From Desulfofustis glycolicus DSM 9705 (GTDB lineage: Bacteria; Desulfobacterota; Desulfobulbia; Desulfobulbales; Desulfocapsaceae), in assembly GCF_900130015.1 (NCBI RefSeq), contig NZ_FQXS01000004.1, positions 165,478 through 229,477 of the forward strand: a stretch of 64,000 nt of DNA. Reading direction: 5' to 3'. The notes below the pieces were generated by a model, which saw only the letters and a program-made list of their open reading frames with translations, was not told where the DNA came from and searched no databases. The position numbers and the translations under genes are program-made. This document shows, piece after piece, positions 56,545 to 63,755 of this stretch (position 1 is the first letter of the stretch; each line of letters opens with the position of its first letter).

Positions 56545-57171
56545 TCAAACCTTTTCGACAACGGTATAATAGGCTCCGTGGGCGCAGGATCGACAAACGG
56601 TGCGCCCTGCGACCCGCTCTTCCCTGCCATCCTGAACCCAGTCGCCGCATTGCTGACAGCACACCCGGCGTAACGGCCGGCCCGGCAGGTCGTTCTCGGC
56701 TATTGTCAGGCGAACCCGTTGCACCGCGAAGAGCGCTTCATCGGGCATCTCCTGGTACGCTGCCAGTTGCCGCTGATACCTGTCGACGATGTCCGGACGA
56801 TACGTTCGCGCCGACTCCCGCGCCTCTTCCCGGGCGGTAATGCGTACCGCCGTTGCGGTCTCCAGATTTACAAAAGTTGCCGCCATGATACCGAGATCAA
56901 GCCAGCGCAAGGACCGTTTGCCCAGACTGCAGCCGGTAACGGACTGGATCGCATCGGTGGCGCAGCGGTCGATCTCGACAACCACATACAGTTTTTTTCG
57001 ATCCACCCCTTTCGGCTCGTGTATACCGATCAGTCGCAACCCGAGCATACTCATGCGCACACCGATAACCTGCCCGGCGCAGAGATGACCGTGCAGAGCA
57101 ACCGAATCGGCCAGTAATGCCTCGAACCGGTGGCGAGATCTGCTATTCAACTCGGCCCGCTCGCCACTCAT
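56545..57171 (-). CDS. FmdE-domain protein with C-terminal zinc finger
   Basis: A 208-residue protein. The N-terminal FmdE domain has LHGHLCAGQVIGVRMSMLGL and VEIDRCATDAIQSVTGCSLGKRSL, with conserved His/Cys that bind metal; the C-terminus has CCQQCGDW and CRSCAHG, a zinc finger typical of bacterial FmdE proteins. Homologues are annotated as formylmethanofuran dehydrogenase subunit E but function without that enzyme. ATG 57171 overlaps the TGA of cbiF, so it is coupled to cobalamin genes. Confidence 0.85.
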   Translation of the reverse strand: MSGERAELNSRSRHRFEALLADSVALHGHLCAGQVIGVRMSMLGLRLIGIHEPKGVDRKKLYVVVEIDRCATDAIQSVTGCSLGKRSLRWLDLGIMAATFVNLETATAVRITAREEARESARTYRPDIVDRYQRQLAAYQEMPDEALFAVQRVRLTIAENDLPGRPLRRVCCQQCGDWVQDGREERVAGRTVCRSCAHGAYYTVVEKV

Positions 57172-57959
57172 CACAGGCCTCCGCCAGGCCGGCAGCCATG
57201 GCTGAAATCAGGGTCATAGAGCCGGGACCGGGCGGGCGGCTGCTTGCTGCCGAAGACCTTGCCGACGCAGATCATCGCGGTTTTGGCAATCCCGGCCGAC
57301 TGCACGGCCGCAGCGATATCGGCAAGGGTTCCTGTCACCACCTGCTGGTCGGGCCAACTGGCCTTCATCACCACTGCCACCGGGGTGTCGATTGGGTAAC
57401 CGCCGGCCAGCAGATCGGCAACAACGTCTTCGATCATCGCGACCGACAAAAAGATCATCATCGTCGCCCCCGCTGCACCAAGCCGAGGAAGGGACTCACG
57501 CTCCGGCACCGGGGTACGTCCTTCCCTTCTGGTGATGATAACGCTCTGGGTCACCTCGGGCAGCGTCAGCTCGACACCGAGCGCAGCCGCTGCAGCAAAC
57601 GCCGAGCTAACACCGGGAACTACCTCGTAGGCGATGCCCCGTTGCTCGAGCCTGGTAATCTGCTCTGCGATGGCACCATAGAGCGACGGGTCACCGGTAT
57701 GGACCCGGGCCACGGAACCGCCCTGGTCGACCACCGCCGCCATGATTTCGATCATTTCATCGAGGTGCAGTGCGGCGGAATCGTGCAGCGGCACTCGACA
57801 CCCCGAGAATAACTCGGGATTCACCAGACTGCCGGCATAAATAATGCAGTCGGCGGTATCGATGAGCCGCCGGCCGCGTACCGTGATCAAGTCTACGGCC
57901 CCCGGTCCGGCGCCGATGAAATAGACCTTTCCGTCCGGCTTCGATTGTTGCTTAGTCAT
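57171..57959 (-). CDS. cbiF: Cobalt-precorrin-4 C11-methyltransferase
   Basis: A 262-residue SAM-dependent methylase of the tetrapyrrole methylase fold. VYFIGAGPGAVDLITVRGRRLI at the N-terminus, YAGSLVNPELF, VARVHTGDPSLYGAIAEQ and VPGVSSAFAAAAALGVELTLPEV match CbiF/CobM. It methylates C11 of cobalt-precorrin-4 in the anaerobic B12 pathway. It overlaps cbiET by eight bases and fmdE by the TGATG junction. Confidence 0.93.
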   Translation of the reverse strand: MTKQQSKPDGKVYFIGAGPGAVDLITVRGRRLIDTADCIIYAGSLVNPELFSGCRVPLHDSAALHLDEMIEIMAAVVDQGGSVARVHTGDPSLYGAIAEQITRLEQRGIAYEVVPGVSSAFAAAAALGVELTLPEVTQSVIITRREGRTPVPERESLPRLGAAGATMMIFLSVAMIEDVVADLLAGGYPIDTPVAVVMKASWPDQQVVTGTLADIAAAVQSAGIAKTAMICVGKVFGSKQPPARSRLYDPDFSHGCRPGGGL

Positions 57960-59184
57960 CGTTTCGTTCAGCCCTGATGATATCGATAGGGTTCAACCTG
58001 GTTTCTTTATTGTCGGCTCCGACAAACCGGCTGATCGATACCCGGCTCACTGTCACCCGATATCCACCATCGAGGAGCAACCGCGGAGCCTGCGACCGGG
58101 TCCGGTCACTCACCGCAGTCAACACGATTATCGTCGATCCGGCAATCGTGTTGAACAAACTGTTTAGTATCGATGGTAGATTACCGCCGGAACCGCCGAT
58201 AAAGATCCGGTCCGGCAGCGGCAGCCGGGCAAGGGCAGACGGCGCCGTGCCCGGCACGACGATCAGATTCCAGCAGCGGAACCGCGATCGATTCGCCTGG
58301 ATATTGGCACATTCCACGTCGTTCTTTTCGACCGAGTAGACCGTCAACTCGGGAAAGAGCCGGGCCGCCTCGATGCCGACCGAGCCGGAACCTGCTCCGA
58401 TATCCCACAGCACTCCCTGCTGCGGCAAGGCAAGCGTGTGCAGCACAGCCGCCCGTACCTCGTTTTTGGTGATCAGGCCGCGACTATGCACCAGCTCTTG
58501 CTCCCGCAGGCCAAACCGCTGCTTGATGGTATCAGTGACAGGTGCCGTGTTACGCAAAATCAGGCAATTCGGTTCGTGAAAAACCTGCCCGGCGAGCGCC
58601 TGCGGATCCCCTGTCAGCAAACGTTCCCGTGAAGTCGCCAGACATTCGCCGACCGAGAGGTGATAACGCCCCGCCTCCTGCTCTCCGAATCGATCGATCA
58701 GAAAGCGGGCAACGGCGGCCGGCGAATTGACTCGATCGGTAAACAGAAACAGTTTTTCCGTTTGCAGTTTACCCTCGATCAGGTGCAGTGGTCGACCGTG
58801 CAGACTGAGAAACTGTGCGTCATCCCAGGGGATGCCGAAACGGGCAAAGCAGAGTTGCATGGTCGACAACGATGGCTCGAAAATGATCTCCCGGTCAGCA
58901 AATGTATCAGTCAGCAGACGGCCAAAACCGAAAAACAACGGGTCGCCAGTGACCGCAACGACGATCGGTCCGTCTCCCTCCTGATGCCTCCGCAATTCAC
59001 CCAGGCAACTATGTAGCGGTGTTATGGACAGCCAGCGGACGTTGCCGGCGGCAGGTAGTTGCGTGATGATGATATCGCGTATGGCGGCGGAACAGACCAG
59101 GATTGCCACCGGTTGTGTCAACACCTGCCGCATCTTGTCGGGCAGCTGATCCCCCACCAAGCCGATAACGTGGATCGTCTTCAT
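57952..59184 (-). CDS. cbiET: Cobalt-precorrin-7 C5- and precorrin-6B C15-methyltransferase/decarboxylase (CbiE-CbiT fusion)
   Basis: A 410-residue fusion equivalent to CobL. Residues 1-~205 form CbiE (HVIGLVGDQLPDKM, VAVTGDPLFFGFGRLL, SLSTMQLCFARFGIPWDDA). Residues ~210-410 form CbiT with the SAM motif WDIGAGSGSVGIEAA and IFIGGSGGNLP. Together they do the C5 and C15 methylations with decarboxylation. ATG 59184 is the conserved start; the frame is open upstream into cbiD. It lies 20 bases from cbiD. Confidence 0.94.
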   Translation of the reverse strand: MKTIHVIGLVGDQLPDKMRQVLTQPVAILVCSAAIRDIIITQLPAAGNVRWLSITPLHSCLGELRRHQEGDGPIVVAVTGDPLFFGFGRLLTDTFADREIIFEPSLSTMQLCFARFGIPWDDAQFLSLHGRPLHLIEGKLQTEKLFLFTDRVNSPAAVARFLIDRFGEQEAGRYHLSVGECLATSRERLLTGDPQALAGQVFHEPNCLILRNTAPVTDTIKQRFGLREQELVHSRGLITKNEVRAAVLHTLALPQQGVLWDIGAGSGSVGIEAARLFPELTVYSVEKNDVECANIQANRSRFRCWNLIVVPGTAPSALARLPLPDRIFIGGSGGNLPSILNSLFNTIAGSTIIVLTAVSDRTRSQAPRLLLDGGYRVTVSRVSISRFVGADNKETRLNPIDIIRAERNDD

Positions 59185-59204
59185 TGTTACGCCCTGTCGC
59201 CAAC

Positions 59205-60290
59205 CTATGCCCGAGCCACTACCGTACTGTCGCTGCCGACCAGATAAACGTTCACGGGAGTCCCGCAACGTTGCTCGTAGTGCTGTCGTGCAAGGAGGCA
59301 GATCATTTCGATAACCGCATCATCTTGCCGACGGCGAAGGATGTCCAGCATCTCTCTGGCCGTATGGGCCTCGGCAACGGCCTGCAGGGTCGCCTCAGCC
59401 ACATGGTGCTCTCGAAGAAACCGACAAATCGCCGCCACGTCCAGCATGCCGTGCCGCACATGAGTCTGGGCGATCCCCATGGCTCCTTTGAGCAATTTCG
59501 CCCACATTGCCGCCATGTGTACCCGCCGGAATGATCGCTTGCGCACTTCCTGCAGGGAAAAATCGAGATAATCCCCCATCATCACCAGCGCCTCTTCCGG
59601 CGCGCCGATCAGGGTCTCCACCACCCGTTCTGAAGTCCTTCCGGTCGACAAGATTATTTCGCTCAGACCGACCGCTTCGGCAACATCCATCGAAGCCGCT
59701 ATGGTGGCCGTCCAGGCCTCGGCGGAAATCGGCCGAACGATACCGGTGGTACCGAGAATAGAGATGCCGCCAACAATTCCGAGCCGCCGGTTCAGCGTCT
59801 TTGCGGCCAGTTCCTCACCGGCAGGAACTTCGATACACACCTCTAACCGTTCATGCTCCGAGCAGTTCAGGGCACCAAGCACCTCGTCGACGGCGGCGCG
59901 GATCATCTGCAACGGCACCGGGTTAATAGCGGGGTGTCCGACCGGTACCGCCAGGCCGGGCTTAGTGACCCGGCCGACACCTCGCCCGCCGATTATCTGA
60001 ATCTGCTCGGTACCCGTGCTGCCACCAGCGGGGCTACGACGCACCCAGGCGACAATTTCGGCCCGATTGGTGACGTCCGGATCGTCACCGGCATCCTTGA
60101 TAACCCCCGCCCCACCGGCGCCGTCCGACAACCTGCCCCAAAGGACCTGAAAGACGAAACGCGAACCGTCCGGAAACGGTATCTCGACGTCTATCGGAGG
60201 GTTACCGCGCAACAGTGTCTCGGCGGCAGCCTTGGCTGCTGCCGCTGCACAGGCACCGGTAGTAAATCCTGAACGGAGACGCTTTTTCAT
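59205..60290 (-). CDS. cbiD: Cobalt-precorrin-5B C1-methyltransferase
   Basis: A 361-residue enzyme specific to the anaerobic B12 pathway. Signatures are LRSGFTTGACAAAAAKAA at the N-terminus, DAGDDPDVTN, GVGRVTKPGLAVPVGHPAINPVP and GTTGIVRPISAEAW. ATG 60290 is required by the conserved N-terminus, but it has no ribosome site and sits right after the T-run of a terminator-type hairpin. No cobalamin riboswitch is seen upstream. It heads cbiD-cbiET-cbiF-fmdE. Confidence 0.95.
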   Translation of the reverse strand: MKKRLRSGFTTGACAAAAAKAAAETLLRGNPPIDVEIPFPDGSRFVFQVLWGRLSDGAGGAGVIKDAGDDPDVTNRAEIVAWVRRSPAGGSTGTEQIQIIGGRGVGRVTKPGLAVPVGHPAINPVPLQMIRAAVDEVLGALNCSEHERLEVCIEVPAGEELAAKTLNRRLGIVGGISILGTTGIVRPISAEAWTATIAASMDVAEAVGLSEIILSTGRTSERVVETLIGAPEEALVMMGDYLDFSLQEVRKRSFRRVHMAAMWAKLLKGAMGIAQTHVRHGMLDVAAICRFLREHHVAEATLQAVAEAHTAREMLDILRRRQDDAVIEMICLLARQHYEQRCGTPVNVYLVGSDSTVVARA

Positions 60291-60295
60291 AAAAG

Positions 60296-60327
60296 AAAAA
60301 GCCGCTTCCCATGGGGAGCGGCTTTTT
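60296..60327 (-). terminator. Strong Rho-independent-type hairpin directly before cbiD
   Basis: AAAAAGCCGCT and AGCGGCTTTTT form an 11-bp stem extended by CCC/GGG across a small loop; on the minus strand it is followed by TTTTTCTTTT and then the cbiD ATG. It probably ended the tRNA-Pro transcript before that gene was truncated. Its place at the start of cbiD is unusual. Confidence 0.85.
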
Positions 60328-60391
60328 ACCCTGCCAGCATGCTAATCAAGTTACGCGTACGTATAATTCTCTTCGATTCGGCTATCATTCA

Positions 60392-60439
60392 TGGTCGGGA
60401 CGAGAGGATTCGAACCTCCGACCCCAGCGTCCCGAACGC
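60392..60439 (-). pseudogene. 3' half of tRNA-Pro (anticodon CGG), likely attachment site
   Basis: On the minus strand the sequence reads GCGTTCGGGACGC (anticodon loop TTCGGGA), variable GGGGTC, T arm GGAGGTTCGAATCC, acceptor 3' strand TCGTCCCG, discriminator A and CCA. No D arm or acceptor 5' strand lies upstream; the match stops in the anticodon stem. An integrase pseudogene begins 15 bases away. This is the pattern left at one end when an element integrates into a tRNA 3' half; the complete tRNA should lie at the far end, outside the window. Confidence 0.85.
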
Positions 60440-60454
60440 AGAATTTTTGCACGT

Positions 60455-61324
60455 CTAGCGTATTGATTTTGCTTGACTTGAACCACTCTTTTCTTGTGAA
60501 CATGTTTCATCAAGAAGATTGATCGCCCGCCGCTTCGACTGGCTGCTCGATTCCTGATAAATCTTGATTGTCATGTTGATGTCCTTATGCCCTACCATCT
60601 CGGATACCGCTTTCAGATCAGCCCCGGCGTCAAGCAACTATGTCACGAAACGATGACGGATCGAGTACTGCCTCAGCCTGCCGGTTATCCCGGCACGTTT
60701 CTTGGCCGTTTTCCATGCCGTTTTAATAGACGTCTTGATCCGCCGCCCTTTCCAGTAGACAATGTAGCCGGAACCACCGTCCTCGTCACGCCATTTCTTC
60801 ATCTGCTCGACAAACGAGTCAAGCAGCGGCACCTCTCTGGACTCGAGCCCTCCTTTTTTGGCCGAGGTTATGCGCAGGACCTTTTCGTGATCACCGAAAT
60901 CGTCCCAGGTAAGTGACAGCAATTCGACCGCTCCGGGCTGCAGTCCAGTATTAAACGCCACTAACATGGCCCGCTGAACGTGTGGTGCGGCTTTTGCCAG
61001 CACCTTCTGAAAGTCGTCGTCGCTGATCGGCCTGATCCGCTCCCCGTCTTTCTTTGGCATCTCATAGCCAGCCATCGGGTTGACGGCAATAATCCTACCC
61101 CGCACTCCCCAATTGAAAATGGCCCTGACGTATGACCGTTCCCGGTGTATCGTGACATGCTTGACCCCGTCTTTCGTCCGCTTCGCCCGATACTTGTCCA
61201 GTCGTCGGTCATGTCCCAGCCGGGACACCTCCAGACCTCCGAATTCAGGAAAGATGATCGACTTCATCTTCCAGTACCAGTTGTCAGCCTCCGTCTCCGA
61301 CAGATCGTGAACCCGCGCAACCAT
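60455..61324 (-). pseudogene. Tyrosine-recombinase integrase, inactivated
   Basis: A phage-type integrase with one continuous frame of ~289 codons broken by TAG at 60638-60640. The core-binding part (AKRTKDGVKHVTIHRERSYV) and catalytic part are visible: TGLQPGAVELLSLTW, IRHRFVT then the stop, then LLDAGADLKAVSEMVGHKD and the Tyr in TIKIYQ. The first catalytic Arg (usually TGLRxGE) is Gln, a second lesion. The N-terminal arm domain may be missing. Its position next to the tRNA-Pro fragment fits an integrative element of which it was the recombinase. Confidence 0.88.
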
Positions 61325-61670
61325 ATATTCATTTGCCAGTTCGGAAAAAAATACTCCAACAGGGTATCCGCCTACTCAAGTACGCCTCGCCGACGGGGAG
61401 CACGCAATCTGTTCCGGTGTAAGATTCCACGGAAGCAACGCCTCAGCAGGGCATGACGAGAGGTAAAGGCTTCTGCCAACCCAATTCTGGTGTTTTTTTA
61501 CGAACGGCAGCAAAAAATAAGTGGGGGGCATTCTACGTATCAAATTACACGGACCCTTCGGTGTCAAAAATGAAAACTTCTCGTTTTAACCCCCGTCAAC
61601 ATACGTACCTAAAAAATGGTTCATCCGGCTGATATGGTTGCACTATGTCAAGAGACAAAAGGAGTACGCC
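61325..61670. other. Stretch without a supported gene
   Basis: Between the integrase and the insertion sequence. On the minus strand, PAEALLPWNLTPEQIACSPS near 61400-61455 faintly recalls the C-terminal end of IS66-type transposases (EALLPWN). The match is too short to call. Nothing else was recognised. Confidence 0.3.
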
Positions 61671-61694
61671 CCCTTGTGAACGTGGGTTATGGTT
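61671..61694 (+). repeat. Inverted repeat of the IS110-type element, left
   Basis: CCCCTTGTGAACGTGGGTTA plus TGGT matches, in reverse orientation, 63117-63140 at 22 of 24 positions. Confidence 0.8.
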
Positions 61695-61963
61695 GCCGTT
61701 TTTTCCACCCCATGGATAGAGGCGGAATCCTTTAGCGACGGTTGATCATACTGATATTCGCGGGTTGGTTACCGCCTGACTTCAGTTCGTCGCGAAGCTG
61801 CCTCTCTCTAAAGTCGAGAATCCAGGCAAAAGCCCTATCTCATGGTCGGAACGAGGGTTCTCCTAACCGAGATCGCGCCTCTATCCTTGGGGTGAAGTGT
61901 TAACTGATTTACTTGACTATTTATTCCTCTATGGAAAAATTAACAAGACCGTCTGCTCCCTCA
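61695..61963 (-). other. Non-coding 3' end of the insertion sequence; candidate bridge-RNA region
   Basis: No gene. In IS110-family elements the non-coding end encodes a bridge RNA that binds the donor and target DNA; in the IS1111 subgroup it is downstream of the transposase, as here. No fold or guide loops were established. Bases 61842-61855 match the tRNA-Pro end 60391-60404 at 13 of 14 positions. Confidence 0.35.
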
Positions 61964-63070
61964 CTATGCACGCAAGGGTATCTGCCGCGATATGGCCCAC
62001 AAAAATGCCGCCATTTCCCTGGCGATTGCGGTCACCGCTACCTGGTTGGATTTACCGCTTGTAATAAGACGACGATATCGGCTGCAAAGACGAAGCTGCG
62101 CCTTCCAGCCGATTTCAGCAACCTCGGCGGTCAGGTGTGCACGCCGATCGCGAAGCGCTCGGCTTACCCTTGCTGGAAACCGATATGCCCAAGCCCCCTG
62201 AACCAATACACGTCGAGCATGGCTGTTGCGACATTTAGTAATACCTCCTTGTCGTCGACTTTCTCCGCTGGAATGCTCAGAAGGAATCAATCCCAGGTAA
62301 GACATCACCTGCTCCGGGTGATCAAACCGGTTCAGGTCCCCAAGTTCCGCCACCAAAGTGACGGCAGCAATCATCGATACTCCGCGCATCGCCTGAAAGG
62401 CATCGACAACCGGCTTCATCCGCCAAGACTCTACTCTATCCCGAATGGATTCTGTCAGCCGTTCAACCCTGCGTTCACACTCCTCGATGCTATTGATATA
62501 TTCTTGGAAGGCGATTTGCTGGGTGGAATCTACAAACGATTGGTCCGAAAGCCAGCGCCTGTGGGCCAGCGTCCATTTCTGCCGCCCGCTGTAGTTTCGT
62601 CCGTGACGGAGGAGAAAGGAGTTCAGCCGCTGTTTGGCCATCCTCTCAGCAATTTTGGCATCTTCTCGAGCACGGCTCAAATCGCGCATGGCTTCGTCCT
62701 CCGGGCGAGGGATATATAACGCAGTAAGCTCACCGGCACGGTGAAGGCGAGCCAAGGTGATCGCATCCCGCCGATCGTTCTTGACCCGGTCTCCTGTCTT
62801 TCTGGGTATCAGCGAGGGCGCCACGACCGGGCATTCGATACCCTGGTTTTGAAGATGACGGCAGAGGCCGTATCAACAGGGGCCGGCTTCGTATACAATC
62901 CGCAACTCCTTCTTCTTGTAGCCCAGCTTACGAACAAGCCGATCTACTTCAGTCGATTCTCCGCCAATTTTACCGTAGTGACGGACCTCCGCGTTTCGAG
63001 AACCGGCTGCGATAGCGACATCAATAGAGTTTTTGTGAACATCCAAACCGATAAAGATAAAATGTGTCAT
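61964..63070 (-). pseudogene. IS110-family DEDD transposase with internal UGA
   Basis: One continuous frame of ~368 codons interrupted by TGA at 62873-62875. It starts FIGLDVHKNSIDVAIAAGS (first Asp), has VYEAGPC (Glu) then the stop, then YGLCRHLQNQGIECPVVAPS and KTGDRVKNDRRDAITLARL (Asp pair); the C-terminal Tnp_20 part has YLGLIPSEHSSGESRRQGG with the conserved Ser. Intact homologues have Gly at the stop position (AGPCGYGL), so a GGA to TGA change fits. ATG 63070 follows AGGAGG. Without readthrough the transposase is dead. Confidence 0.9.
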
Positions 63071-63116
63071 GGCCTGCCTCCTTGGTTATGGCTCTGTGGT
63101 GAAACCTCTCTTTTCC

Positions 63117-63140
63117 ACCATAATCCACGTTCGCAAGGGG
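63117..63140 (-). repeat. Inverted repeat of the IS110-type element, right
   Basis: On the minus strand CCCCTTGCGAACGTGGATTA plus TGGT; differs from the left copy at two positions. GGCCTGCC just outside (about 63141-63147) can pair with GGCAGGCC next to the transposase start, burying its ribosome site in a hairpin. Confidence 0.8.
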
Positions 63141-63167
63141 CAGGCCTTCTTTTTTACTGCAACCATT

Positions 63168-63317
63168 ATGTCTAAAGGCGGTAAGAGTGCAAAAAAGAAG
63201 GAAGTAGTAGCAGTTGCGAGGAAACTTGCGGTTTTACTCCACCGTCTATGGAAAAACGAAGAGGAGTACAAGCCGCTCTATAAGCCACAATTAGAGGGAC
63301 TGGCAATAGTATCATGA
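63168..63317 (+). pseudogene. C-terminal remnant of a second IS110-family transposase
   Basis: About 49 residues remain: SKGGKSAKKKEVVAVARKL then AVLLHRLWKNEEEYKPLYK. The KKxxVAVARKLAVLLHRLW pattern is the usual C-terminal end of IS110/IS1116-type transposases. The sequence differs from the complete transposase nearby, so it is another element. The rest is gone, perhaps lost when the IS1111-like element landed beside it. Confidence 0.7.
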
Positions 63318-63755
63318 ATAACATGGCTCGGCTGCAGCCCTCAAGGACAATGTTCCTTTTAGGAAAGGAAGCGAATTATGCGACAACCGTAGAGGTCCTG
63401 GTGAGTTGGTTGCAAAAGCAGGCGAGGAACATTCTCCTTGACCGCCTTGCTCACCAGGTTGGACCGACAAGTGTCGAAAGCGAAAGGATGTCTCTTTCGT
63501 CTCTGCAAAAGGATTGAAGGAAGGAAAGTTTAGATTCTGGAAGAGTACGTTTTTTGCCAAACCCAAATAGATGTCCCGTCCGGAAGATTGCGAAAGTACG
63601 CTAGATCCGTCATCAGCCAATGGCAGCAAAGAGATCGAACTAAAGGTTGCAGCTTCCACTACGGATTTTACTATGCATCAAGCTTATGTTTTGGTTCAGC
63701 GCGAATTGGAGAATTCCCCCATTTGAGTTAGTTTACTCACAAGGAGGAATTCACC
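63318..63755. other. Stretch without a recognisable gene
   Basis: Short broken frames occur on both strands, none with a convincing product; possibly decayed mobile DNA. Near 63740 a strong AAGGAGG site belongs to the next gene. Confidence 0.5.

Larger units (their letters stand above)
61671..63140 (-). mobile_element. IS110-family (IS1111-like) insertion sequence, ~1.47 kb
   Basis: The element is bounded by a 24-bp inverted repeat (61671-61694 and 63117-63140). It contains one DEDD transposase on the minus strand (61964-63070) with only ~70 bases before its start and ~270 bases of non-coding DNA after its stop. Subterminal inverted repeats and a long 3' non-coding end are the IS1111 subgroup layout. 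The exact ends and the target site were not resolved. Confidence 0.7.

Noticed and set aside
59205..60391. Cobalamin riboswitch upstream of cbiD
   Set aside because: Only a terminator hairpin and a truncated tRNA lie upstream; no B12-box-like sequence was seen in the available ~100 bases.
60638..60640. UAG in the integrase as pyrrolysine
   Set aside because: No reason to expect pyrrolysine at this site, the catalytic Arg is also lost, and no pyl genes are visible. Decay explains both.
61376..61567. IS66 transposase C-terminal remnant
   Set aside because: Only the word ALLPWN and a few neighbours fit; too short to support as a feature.
62873..62875. UGA in the transposase as selenocysteine
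   Set aside because: The position is a glycine in intact family members, not a redox residue, and no SECIS-like hairpin was seen just after it. A nonsense mutation is simpler.
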